A stretch of 64,000 bases of DNA from Lumnitzera littorea (taxonomy: Eukaryota > Streptophyta > Magnoliopsida > Myrtales > Combretaceae), in NCBI GenBank assembly GCA_024138015.1, contig JAMXBB010000007.1, positions 90,175,925 through 90,239,924 on the forward strand, given 5' to 3'. Positions within the stretch are counted from its first letter, which is position 1; each line of letters starts with the position of its first letter. Under the pieces are notes generated by a model. The model made no database searches. It had not been told where the DNA came from and was given only the letters and a program-made list of their open reading frames with translations. Made by a program: the position numbers and the translations under genes. This document shows positions 11,660 to 22,683 of this stretch, in pieces.

Positions 11660-12720
11660 AATGACCCTAGGTGCAAATGGTGAGACTGCTTCTATGAGAT
11701 ATGATTGATGATGCACCATTCCCTATGAGAACCTTATCAGTACCAATAAAAGGGACTAAGTTAGTAAGTATAACTATATTTGATATCATATAATATATAC
11801 CACCACAATTTAGATACAGATAGTAACTTCCAATTCTCACAAAGTAAGGTAGCAAATGACTAAGGCACATTAGCATAGGACTCGTTGAACTTGTAACAAC
11901 ACTAAAGTGGTATATAGCTAAGCCAATCATAGATTTGATAGGTGATTTAAGAGTCAAATTAAGAGAAAGAAGCATTGTTTATTAACGAGATTAATATTAA
12001 CTGGAGGAGCTATAGTTGGAGTTAGATAGTGTATTAGGACAATGAGAGGAGCATCAATTAGCTATGAAGGAATGACAACACACATTAGCTTGTAAGAGAC
12101 AATGACCATAGCTTCGACCCTTAGACATAGAAGAAGTCATCTAATTGTTAAGGGTAGTGATGATGGTTAGATAGGAATCATCTATATTATGGCATTTAAG
12201 CAATCGTTCCTAATTGAAGAGCTTGGCACAAACTTACTTAAAAGTGAGAGGAACAAATAAGTGGGTAAGAGCATTAAGAAAGGCATCACATATATAGGGG
12301 AAGTCACAAAAGACATGGGTAATGAGATCAATCATATTGAGCTATAGGTTTTGATGGAGGTAAGATGATAGGCAATAGATTTGAGCTCACGGAAGTGGTT
12401 AACTGTAGAGGTGTTGTTTAACCTAAGGTCTAAGAGCAACTATCAATTTGATTTATTGAGCTATGGAGTTTTAAAGGATATGTTGCTAAAGTGAGAACCA
12501 AGGAATAGGTGATAAGAATATCATGAATATCTAGGAGTATTTTAGTAGAGATCGTGACAAGAAGAGAGGCATAGACCATGTGATTGTTGCAAAAGATTTT
12601 ATGGTTACAATCTTAAAGATATAGTTAAGAGTAAGAGTAGGTAATGAGAGTCAAATTAAAGGTATCAGTATGACGAGGAATAGGGGTTACATGAGGGGTT
12701 AGGTTTGAATTGGAGGTGTT
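11660..12720 (-). pseudogene. Ty1/copia gag (C-terminal part) and protease region, decayed
   Basis: The open minus-strand stretch 11975-11667 contains VLIGNGASSIIS, matching the segment after the copia protease active site. From about 12460 down to 12250 a segment reads NHFRELKSIAYHLTSI, typical of the copia Gag core. Near 12100 a Cys/His cluster (HCLLQANVCCH) looks like a damaged zinc knuckle. The N-terminal part of gag is not adjacent; its best candidate is at 16061-16740, beyond foreign DNA. Boundaries of the domains are approximate. Confidence 0.6.
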
Positions 12721-13859
12721 GATGGTGGTTTTTAGACACGAGTTGACTACCTTAGACTTAAGGTTGCGTGTCTCAACCTATAAGACCATGACCTCAAATG
12801 GATCTAGGTTGACCACTTAAGTACATGGTTGAGCAACTTAGTTTGTACGATAACAATCCAAGAGAGACCAAGTTGATAGTCTTAGGCTCAAAACCAAGCA
12901 GCCTCTAAGTAGCAACTCAATTTAAGCTCATGAGTATGGGAACCAAAGAGCTTAGCCAAATAAAGTCTTGTATTGCTAAGGCTAACTCTAGTGGCCTCTT
13001 ATCGAGGCTAATTTTCTATGTTCATTTTCTCTAATTTAATCTAAATTAAACTATATACATATTTGGTTAAACCTTTGACTAAAATTAAGAAAACCTAGTT
13101 TTTTTTTTTTTATATTTTTAAGAGTTTAGTAGAGTCACTACTTGATAAAATTGAGAAAAAATAGCAAATTGGAATTAGCTAGGCAAATCATTTCTAATTT
13201 AGCCACTAACATACATTTTTTTTTTTAAATCCTTTGAAAAATTTTGAAAAGAAACCAAAGATTTCAAGTTGAGAGGTTAACCTATTAAACTCTAAATGAG
13301 TATCACCTTAACCTTCTAAATTTAATATTTACCCTGTGAAATTCCTTATTCATTTAAAAAAAAATAAAATCAGAGTTTATCAATTTCTTGAAAGGGAAAA
13401 ATAAAATTTTTCCATTTTTTTTTATTTGCTCTATAGGTGCCTACATCCTTGTTATTTAGGATCAAACTTATGTAGTTCATTTTTCAGAAAACTTTAGTTG
13501 ATTAATTTATTTTAATTTCTTAAATAAGCTAGGTTTACGGTTTTATTCATTTAATTTTTATGTAAGAAATTTCTAAAAGGGTCTTAACTTGGTGTATTTA
13601 TTTTGAAAAATTCTAAGATAAGCCCTAATTTTGAAAAGAGTTTATTAATATATTTTTCTTTTAAAAAATTATTTACTATGTGATAAAAATTTTTTATTTA
13701 TTTTTCATTTACTTATGTATATAAAGAAAGGAAGTATTTTCAAATAAACATTTTTTGAGAGAAAAAGAGAAATAAGAACCATTTGAATGGAAACCTTTTT
13801 CTTTCTCTTATATATATTTGCCTTATTTATTATTTTTTGTGAATAAAATATCATAAATT

Positions 13860-13896
<37 letters not shown>

Positions 13897-16060
13897 TATT
13901 TGGTTCAAAAATTGGGTCAAGGCACAAATTGGAGACCAAGTTCGAGTCGAATAATAGGTAAGATCCGGGTTAACACATATATAGCATGTGATTCAAGTAA
14001 GGAGAAGTAGGTGGTAGTGAATGGGATGCTCTAAGCAATTTACAAAAACTTTTAAAGAGGGTAAAAGCACTCTTATTTGATTTCCATTTATTAAAGTGGG
14101 ATTTGTGGTAGTGCGGTGACTAATGATGTTGGTTTGAGTAGTAGCACACGGTTAGGCTGAAGAAGAGTAGTTGTGCATAGCTCGTTGGGTGTTCATCCTT
14201 GCAAATGGGTTGGAGAAGCATTTTTAAGGGCACAAATTTAATGGTAAAGGTGGCTTCATATCAGAACCATTATAAGGTGGTGGTTTATATGGAGGTCGAG
14301 GGTTCAAAACCTTAATTGGTAGCTAGCAATGCTACGGATGACAATGAAGAGTGAGAAGGGGTGCTTTTAAGAGCTTAGGACATAAGGAAGCGTGCTATAA
14401 TGGTTGTTTTGCTTAAAAAGCTTCAAGCTTAGGGAATTTTCTAAAGAACAAAGAGCAACTAACTAGAGAAAGAGAGTTTAGATGTGTGATTTATGAGATT
14501 GAATGAGAGTTGGTGATGGGTATAAAGAAAGGAGCTCTCACTTACAAGCTTAGAAATCACCATTCTTGGCCAAATTAGCCATGATCATCCAGTTAAGGAA
14601 ATCTTTAAATTGGGTGAAAAATCTTGATTTAAGCAATAACATGAGCTGAGGATGTGATTTCATTGCTTGAATAAGTAATTAGAGGCTTTAATTCCTCACT
14701 CTATAACTTAGACTCAATAGATTGTGAAGGAGCTAGAATCTTGGATCTGTATTTTTTCCTTAGTTTCAATCACCAATTTAATCCACAAAAATGTTTGAAT
14801 CTGGATGCATTATTGGTATTGATAAGAAATACTCTATGTAATCTCTATGATTTCCCCATTAATTTTGTGAAATCATAAAGAAAAATGGACAAAAAAAATT
14901 GAAGAAAATAGTGCTACTTAAGAAGGGAAAAAATGAAGGAGATGATGAACAGTGACACGATTAACTAATGAGGGGGTTGACACATCCTGCTCCATTAAAA
15001 AAAGTAAAAGGCATGAAGCAACCTCTTCTATATATGTGTATGATCTTTACCAACAACCATTAGCCTATTCCTTATACATATATGTAAACAAATTGCATAT
15101 ATCAACTAAAGCGGTTAGGCCAAATTTGAAAATTGATTTTGGCCCATGCCCAAATAACTCTTAAGTGGTCTACTTTATTAAAAATTGGAACCTAAAGCTA
15201 TTGAACCCACTTAAGACCTTATATTCTTAAAGTTCCATTGTCCATTGTTATTTATTTTAGGTTTTTTTTTTTCCTTTTATGACCCCTCTTTTCAACTTTT
15301 TGTACTTCTTTTTCAATTTTTTTTTTCACATACTTTTTCCTCTTCTACATTTATTTTTGTATTTTTCATTTTTTTTTTCACCTTTTGGTATTCTCTCATT
15401 TAGGATCCTTTTTATTACCTTAAAAGACTCTTAAAACTGTAAGAAGCAAAAATAGGGTGTCTATACCTATAAGTAACCTCTTCAAAACCTCTTATAATCC
15501 TCTTTAGACAATACTAAAGTCCTCGTCTGGTCCATAGCAAGAGCTACTCAAAACTTGACCATATAGTACTCACATAACATTAAATGTGATATAACCTCTA
15601 ACGACTTGCCTTTTGGAAAGCCTATGAAGCCTTAATCATACAACACCACCAAGCATTTATGAAGAAAAGATAGGCACAAGACCCAGAAACAATCATTCCC
15701 ACTATCATCAAAAGATCTCACCAACCTAAGCCCTTGGAACCTAAGGCTATACACCATAAGTTAACAAAGGCTTAAGAGTTGAACATATAAATACTTGATC
15801 TCTCTAATTTCCATAGCAAGTTCAGTCTTTCGTACTCATTTCTACTCCAATATGTTTCTCCCATCTTTCATTTCTCAAATTATATACTTTTTTATGAGTA
15901 TTTTTTATTTAGGTATTGAAGTAGCCCTACCAAACAATCTCTTTCCCTCCCACCCCCTACGCCCCACCATTCCCCCCCCACCCTTCTCCCCTCTTCTCCT
16001 AGACTATTCTACTCACCCTTATCTATTTTGCAGTGAGGTCTAAGGTGTATGGAGTCACCT
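12721..16060. repeat. LTR-like block inserted in the copia gag, first copy of a repeat shared with 38.5-41.0 kb
   Basis: The stretch separates the two gag pieces. The part 13070-13720 matches 38600-39260 in order: a GTCACTAC / TTGCCACCTA segment, then AAACCCTAATCGAG-like text, then GGTGCCTACAT / GGTACCTATGT, then TTTGTAGTTCATT and TTTTGGAAAATTCTAAAAT-like words. The part 14390-14600 matches about 39850-40110 (leaf-like AG-rich text followed by a GCCAAATTAGCCAT / GCCGAATTGGCCAT word). Such long, non-coding, pyrimidine- and purine-skewed blocks resemble LTRs of Tat/Ogre-type elements, but no coding part was found. A TATA-like CATATAAATAC is at 15784-15794. Exact ends and orientation are undetermined. 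Confidence 0.5.
13862..13892. repeat. (GA)n microsatellite
   Basis: About 15 uninterrupted GA dinucleotides, lying inside the LTR-like block. The corresponding part of the other copy is not a clean GA run, so the expansion is probably local. Confidence 0.95.
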
Positions 16061-16740
16061 AAATCCAGGTGGTTTAACCTCATCCCCATTGCACGTGACT
16101 AGCAAGAACCTTGAGACAATAATAAGAATACTAGAGAGTGGTAAGAGTAAATACAAGAGTGAGTTAAGAATAAGCTATTTTTCTATAACTAGTTAGGGAT
16201 AAAGCAAGGGAAGATGCTCATATGTGGAGGATTAGGACAAGTCAATCAAGGGAAAGTAGTTTGTAAGGGTAATTGGTAGAGAGAAAGGTTAAAGTAAGTG
16301 AAGTATAGGTAGTGACAACATGGAGGAGTAGAAGGTAGGGCATCGAAGGGTATGGTTGATGTATAGAAATGGGATGGGTCATTTAGTTATGTAGCTTAAT
16401 TGAGAAGGAGAAACTATTATCTAATAATGGAGAAAAGAGGGATGAATCTAAGGGTCTCATTGAGACTTAAAGGAGATAATGGTCATTAGATGAACTTTGG
16501 TTAAGTCAATGATAATATGCTCAATATGAGAAATTGGGTTAGTCGCTGCTTGTGTAGCACTAGAGGAGGTAACTAATGTGGTCTTCATGATGCCTCTAAT
16601 GAGATGTGTAATATAGAGTAGTTAACGGTGAGAACAAATGGTTGATGCTAGAAAAGAAAGCAAGAGTTGATAGCTATAAAAGAGAAGAAAGAAAAACAAA
16701 ATAGAAGATGATGAGGATTAACTAGACTTTAAATTGAGTT
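16061..16740 (-). pseudogene. Ty1/copia gag, N-terminal part, decayed
   Basis: Immediately inside the PBS on the minus strand a frame starts MKTTLVTSSSATQAATN and continues HIIIDLTKVHLM, which matches the start of copia Gag, where a short Ser/Thr-rich leader precedes a conserved first helix. Further left the frame is lost. Another stretch (about 16200-16350) is Pro/Ser-rich. It is separated from the rest of gag at 12.7 kb by about 3.3 kb. Part of the leftmost 300 bp may belong to the inserted block instead. Confidence 0.5.
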
Positions 16741-16753
16741 TGATTTTGGCTAA

Positions 16754-16870
16754 CTTTGATATCATGTATAAGTTTAATGTGTCACATTATTGAATGTTGT
16801 TTACAAGTATAATACAAGAAATATTTGTAAAGTAATATGAAATCCTAACGATAATGTGAAAAAGGCTATT
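16754..16870 (-). repeat. 5' LTR and Met-tRNA primer site of the copia element
   Basis: The minus strand LTR ends ACTTATACA at 16765, directly followed by TGATATCAAAG (16764-16754), a match with two changes to TGGTATCAGAG, the site complementary to initiator-Met tRNA. The LTR body matches 8460-8572. At only about 105-115 bp it is among the short LTRs known from some copia lineages. The outer boundary near 16870 is estimated from the end of similarity. Confidence 0.5.
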
Positions 16871-17299
16871 GTAATCTATACAAATAAACTGAAGTAAGGA
16901 CGTAATAATATACAACATTAGGCTTGTAGTTAACTAGCTTTTTGTATAGGTTTGTCACAGTTTTCAATTGTTGAGTTATCTTGATGCTTAAACAACTTCC
17001 TATGTTAAGTGATAAAGGTTAAGGCCCTTATAACTTTATAAATGTTCTATTAAGATATGTTAAAAGGTATGAGAACTATGAAAATCCCATAAGCAACAAC
17101 TTCTAAAAAAGTTGTTGTAACTGGTATGATAATTATATCTATACTATTACACTAGTGGATATGTTTTTAGTCTCAATCTTATGAATGACTTTACCTTATT
17201 CTTTTGGCAATTCCCACATTATGTCAATATGTTGAATTCTCTCTTTTTAAAAAAAAAATTTCCTATTTTTTTATGTTTTGTGATCTATAATATTAAACA

Positions 17300-18410
17300 A
17301 AGATTGGATATTTAATAAAGTGGAATCAAAGTTCCATATGTTACAATATAGGTAAACTAGGTTTTTTGAGTTCCCACTCACTGCACCAAGAGGTACTTTA
17401 AACTATGAGAATAAGTTCTTGTCTCAAAGTACTAACCAATTATATAGTATAATTGCTTGGTAGTTGTATAGACTAAGGCTAAGAGCTCTTTTTTCATAAA
17501 CCAATAAGCAATGTTGGTGTTGAGCTAAGGTTTTGCTAATAAAACAAATTAGGTGTTGGTTTTGCATAAAAATTGTCCCTATATTAATAGAACCTACATC
17601 AATCCCTACTTCAAAGGGAATGGAGACTCTTGGTGATGCTAAGAATGGAGACTTCTAGTGATGCTAAAAATGGGGGCATCCACTAACTGTTGATTCGTAG
17701 TTTAAAATTCCTAACTAGCCTTTTCATCTAAATAAATCCATCATTCTCCAACAAATCATGCAAAGGTCATGTAATTTTACTATTGTTTCAAATGAATCTC
17801 CTATAATGCCCATTTAGTGCCAAAAACCTTCTCACTTCTTGAATATTCTTAAGAAAAAGCTAAATGGACACAACTTCAATTTTACGTAGGCTAATTGAAG
17901 TTCCATGACCTAAAATATGATAGCCCATGTACTTTACCCTATCTACTTTAAACAACCATTTAGTTCTCTTTGAAAATAGTTGATTCATTTGCAAGGGTTC
18001 CAATGTTAATTTCACTTGTATCAAATGTCCATCCTTAGTTTAGTTATAAACCAAAATAACATTAAAGAGTACTAGAAAGAATTTCATAAAAATGGTTGAA
18101 AAATATTATTTATCAAGGCAATACTAATTTCATATGCATCAATATTCATCCTTATTCTTGTTATAAATCAAAATGAAATTTAAAAAAAAAATTCTAGAAT
18201 GAACTTCATAGAAAATGGTGAAAAAATGTTATTCATCAAGGCTTGGTGTGTCGAAAGACCACTGGTTAGGCTAAATAACAAAAGTAAAAACTCATAATTA
18301 CAATGCACCTTAAAGCCTTTTTCTTACGTATATTTAATGGATGCATATGAATTTGATGATAATTAATAACTCATAGGTTAATGGAATCAGAATTAGAAGT
18401 TTATAGGAGA
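17300..18410 (-). pseudogene. Ty3/gypsy reverse transcriptase (C-terminal part) and RNase H (element G)
   Basis: Read on the minus strand from 18410: YHQIHMHP, then YEFL with a degraded PFGLTNAP region (FSLTSGLS), then QALMNNIF. Next come the thumb segment KVDRVKYMGYHILGHGTS near 17900 and EVRRFLALNGHYRRFI (about 17800). The RNase H follows at about 17540-17340 with KNLSS-like and YLLVQ-like pieces. Order and spacing match plant chromovirus pol. The catalytic YxDD block is degraded and the segment containing it is duplicated. Integrase is not found to the left, where the copia LTR lies, so the copia element probably inserted there. Confidence 0.72.
18027..18242. repeat. 123-bp tandem duplication inside element G reverse transcriptase
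   Basis: Two diverged copies lie head to tail: one ending TATCAAGGC at 18111-18119, the other ending CATCAAGGC at 18234-18242, an offset of 123 bp. Both contain CATCCTTA, GTTATAAA-CAAAAT, CTAGAA-GAA-TTCATA and AATGGT-GAAAAA words. Translated on the minus strand both give LMNNIF / LINNIF followed by a Phe-rich segment and WFIT, the block around the second catalytic motif of RT. 123 is 41 codons. Confidence 0.8.
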
Positions 18411-19965
18411 ACAAGTTATGGATTAGAAGTTGAGTCAAAATCAAGACCATGTGAATCTGATGACTAGGTTAAAGACTAAAGGCTTAACTAACTTAGTTCT
18501 AATGACGTTGGGAGCTTCTTTGTTACGTGAGGAGGAAGAGTTTAAGAAACCGATTTTATTTAATCATATAAGTTTTTGAAAAAATTTACTTGTTTCAAAT
18601 TCTAAAGAAGATGCTTTTAAAGAATTAGTTCCTAAACGAGTGAAGACCATGACATTAGAGCTTATTTAAAGTCTAGTAGAGTCTAAGTAGTTTAAGAATT
18701 CTAACTAAAGATAGATGTTTTAGTTTTAATGCATTTGGAGATATTAAAAGATTCACTAGAAGATATAAATCTTAATATTATAGGAAACTATATATTTTGT
18801 CCCATTCTTTAGATTTTTATATTTCTTAAATTTACTGTTTCTTTCTTTTTTGAATTTCTTAAGATACTACTAAAGTTTACTTATAAATACTTTCATGCAA
18901 TTCTACGGGAATTATTGTTGTATATTGATTTTTGAATAAATTTCTTTTGATTGACTTTATCTTTTACAAACCCTTGTTCTAGCAAATTCAAGTTTTTTCT
19001 TAGTAAATCTTATAGGAGAGAGAATACCATTTATATCCTTGTTATTTTATTGTTATTAGATTGTTTAGTGATTATGACTCCATAAGGTTTTTTTTTTAGT
19101 TATTTCTTAGTGACTGAAATCGTTGTATGCCTTATCATTGGAGAGATTGGATTATGTTTGGACCACATCTAGATATTTAGTCGCATTATAGAGATTGGAT
19201 TAGTGACTGAAATCGTCTTATGTCACATGCGATGTAAGCTTTGCAAAATAAAAGCATAAAAGTACTTCTCAAGTTTTGAACCCTCATTCTCATGGTCACA
19301 GGAGAAATACCTTAACCATTGAACTTACATTTTCCTTCTCATATATTTGATAAAATCACATTTATTAAATGTGATTTAGCAATGGTAGCCAATTAATTAA
19401 ATCACAACTTATAAATGCAACATATTTATAAATTATAATGTTGCATCTTCAAGATGAAACGTAATTAATTTTATCTCATTTGTATTTATGTAATCTTTTT
19501 AAGAAGAATGGTATACATGTATTGGACCTGCACATTAACGGCAAATATAGTATTGTTAGATCCAGATTAGTCTATCCAGTTGAACACAATTCAACCTAAC
19601 TTGGCCATGAAACCAGTTCGCATTATCCTTTTAACTCTTACTAATAGTGACTTAGAAAGACTTAGTTAAGTTAGTCAATTATACCTAATTCCTATAGGAC
19701 CTAACTAAGATTTCCAAGTTAGAGTGTACCTATTTTTTTTTTCTTTCAATATAATGCACCATTAACTAAAAAGAATCTAGATTGAAGAAGAATAAAAAGT
19801 AAACTAAAAAAAAAACACTCCCAACTTTCAAATCTCAAGAAGGTGAATATTTTATTACTTTAAAAAATATGAATTACATATTAATATTTTTTTTAACCTT
19901 AGTTTGATCTTCTCAACCTTTGACCCCTGCACATTCTCAAATCAATGTTTTGGTATAGGTCTAAC
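18411..19965. mobile_element. Insert of about 1.5 kb splitting the reverse transcriptase of element G, LTR-like
   Basis: On the minus strand the RT reads ...SLIVDLHYV from the right side up to about 19970 and resumes YHQIHMHP at about 18400 on the left, so these two places were once adjacent. The sequence between has no coding capacity I recognise. It contains T-rich text, a TATAAATA-like stretch near 18880 and two copies of AGTGACTGAAATCGT (about 19112 and 19202). On the minus strand its right end begins TGTTAGACC, a typical LTR start. A solo LTR is the likeliest reading. A target duplication could not be fixed. Confidence 0.5.
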
Positions 19966-20600
19966 AACATAATGTAGATCTACAATTAAAGACACTAACA
20001 CCTCCTAATTCATCTGAAACTCTTTAGTAATAGGAGTTGAAAATTTATCTTTCACCATCATACTAGTTAGTGCCTATAATCCAAAACACTCTCCAAGTTC
20101 CATATTTCTTTTAAACATGCACCGTTGGTGATGAGTAAGAATTATGATTGATATTTACCAATCAATCTCTCAAAAACTCTTTATGCATAACACGTGCCTA
20201 TAAGGTCAAATAACAGGCAAGATTCCTTTCTTTAGCACTATTTATATTTTATTGTCTCTTAGAGCACATCATTAAATGGAAGCAATGAGTATGCAAGTTT
20301 TAGCCATTTGCGCCCATTGCATTAGTAGTTACTTTATGTTTAGCATTGTAAACTAGAATAGAATGATCATTAAGTGATTAAGCATAATCTCCATGCTTAA
20401 TGAAGTAATCAAAGACACCTTAGATTTTGTACACCCCTTTAAGGACACTTTTCTACCCTTCAACTTAAATTCCATCTTCATTACATCAATGTTCAAGGTA
20501 ATATCCCTAAGTTCATTCAATCGTTCAATTTTCAATACCATCTTATATCCATTGATGGGCATCACCATTAGCATAGTATCAAACACATGACTCTAAATTT
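19966..20600 (-). pseudogene. Ty3/gypsy protease end and reverse transcriptase N-terminal part (element G)
   Basis: The open minus-strand stretch 20586-20353 contains LNELRDITLNIDVMKMEFKL and KGRKVSLKG, the segment that follows the gypsy protease active site in plant chromoviruses. Further left come KKGILPVI with PYRHV (the start of RT) and, near 20050, MVKDKFSTPI and then SLIVDLHY, the first catalytic block with its Asp kept. Frames shift between these. The gag part would lie to the right but is not clearly readable at 20600-21400. Confidence 0.68.
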
Positions 20601-21420
20601 TCCAATGAAAAGTAGGTACATAATGGAAGCAATGAAGTTTTACTCCATTAGCTACAATCACACTCACACTAGCACTCTCCTTCAAGTTACAAGATACTTA
20701 ACTGTCTCTAAGTTGAGAAAGTTATGTGTATGGATTTATAGGAGGTTTTGGATTCGTAATTGGGGTAAGTTGTTAATATAACAATTCAGGATGCTCTTGC
20801 AACTTAGCTAAAGCATATTCATCATTTATGTCCCTCAATCTTGTGATTCTTATAGGTAATGCAATAACATCATCAACCATCTAAGGAAGCAAAATAAATC
20901 ATCAAACAGAGCCACATGACCAACCAATAGGTTGAATGCATCTACATACTCTTGAAAACTACCTGTCTAATGTAAATTATTTAGCTCTAGAATAGGATTT
21001 ATTGATAGGATATTCTAAATATGGGTCTTCAAGCCAAAATTGACATATACAAGATATGGTTTGAGCTCCTATAGCCTAATCTAACCTCTCTGCACCTATA
21101 CCTAAAAGTATGCAAGTGGTTTAAATGGGGCAACTTGACCCGACCCACTTTGGCCTATTAGTTAAATGGGCTAAGCTCATTTGGCCTACTTTTTAAACGG
21201 GTCATGACATGACTTAACTAGTACTTTTGTCGTAGCAAATTATTGTACACCACACAAAGGATGAAGATTAACCCTCTTATCAATCATTGCCCTTTCATAC
21301 GACATACTAGGTTACTTCCACTTTTAGTTACTTTAGGGCATTCTAATAAGTTATACGTAGCAAAATAGATAACATTACCATTAATTTAAATTTGTGATCA
21401 TAAATCAAGTCTTTGGGACA
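20601..21420. other. Probable remnant of element G gag, not resolved
   Basis: The position calls for gypsy gag, but stops and frameshifts are so dense that only isolated fragments remain. A stretch at 21121-21240 repeats the words GACCCGACCCA, GGCCTA and AAATGGG / AAACGGG, text often found in plant repeats. No gene is supportable here. Confidence 0.35.
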
Positions 21421-22683
21421 TTACATCCCCAAAATAGTAACAAAATAGATTGAGTAATCTAACAAGCTATAATTGGTCTGAAAACATAAGTCATTAAAGA
21501 AAGTAAAACTCTAGTCATATTCCCTAGCAATCTACTCCTTCGCTCTAGTCTTCCTACAAACCCTCCTAAGGTCTAGATTAACCTCTAGCATTCTATGGCC
21601 CATCGTGATGAAAAGGTGTCCTTACAACAAAAGAAGTCTAGGGGGGGGCGGGGTAGGTGTAAGCTTATGCTTAGTGAGCTAATCCCTTCAATCATGCCTT
21701 TCAAGCAATATAGTTAACGAGCATATGAATGCATGTGATAAACAGCATGCCATACAAATATAATTAGTGGCCTATGAATCACATGTAACTTAGAATTACA
21801 CCCTCTATAGTAAGGATTAGAGATTATTAATCGACATAAACTATCAACTAGGTTATAGCACTTGGGTTTTTATCCGTAAATGCACCAATGTGCCACAAAT
21901 ACACTTATATATATATAGGTATAATTTACTTTGATGAATAATATAAACTTTTTCAAAACCTGAAAATTTCCCAATTTTAGCGATATGGTAGCCCTTACAG
22001 TTCACATCATACGCCCTAAGTGGAAGTGACAAGATACGGCCCTTAGGCATGTAGTTAGTATCTCTTGGCACTTAGTAAGCCCATAAGCCAGGACATGGAC
22101 TTAATAAATATGGCACTATTGTATACCTATAGGTATCTACCATGCAAGCATTATAGGTTCTTATAGCATATTAAGTCGTTCAATAACCAAGTAACATCGC
22201 ACATGCATATCCCATACCTCACATGCAACAATTTATCATAATATAAGATATTTAGTGCTACTAACTACAAGCAAAACTAAACATAGAGTCATTAGGAGTT
22301 ACTCACTCGACCATAGCTATTAATTGTAATAATCTAGTAGCAAATTGTCCTTAAAATCAATCTCTCCTAAACATGTAAATGAGGCAAAACAAGAATTTGC
22401 TATTTTATGGTTTCATCTTAATGAGCTTACTAAAGTTATTCCTTTGGTTTTACTACTTATCCTTATATTTTTCCTAATTAGGTCAAATTCCTTAATTGCA
22501 AATATCTTTCTCGTTTTAAATCCAATTCTTATGATCTTATAGTCGATTTTTATTGTTTTCTCATTTACTTTCATGTAATGTGATCAAATTTAGGAGGTGG
22601 GGCCTACATTTTGATGCACAAGTCAAAATAGTAGCATGTCTCCTAAGTATGCATCCTTTTAGGTTTGTTTGCATCATCAAGTT
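21421..22683 (-). repeat. LTR-like sequence, probably of a chromovirus
   Basis: Begins TTACATCCCCAAAATAGTAAC and contains a text pattern similar in order to 22684-23700: an ATCCCC / ATACCCC start, then a segment with GCTTAGTGAGCTAA / GCTTAGTAGGGGGCATG, then CAAGTAACATCGCACATGCATA / AAGTTACCAAGCAATTATTATG. It looks like a second, diverged LTR of the type at 22684-26197. It contains an odd G-run at 21641-21654 (GGGGGGGCGGGG) in AT-rich DNA. Ends are approximate. Confidence 0.42.

Noticed and set aside
21641..21654. G-run GGGGGGGCGGGG as a possible G-quadruplex
   Set aside because: Only two real G-tracts are adjacent, and there is no repeat of the pattern in the related LTR; a mutation or sequencing error in a G-run is enough.
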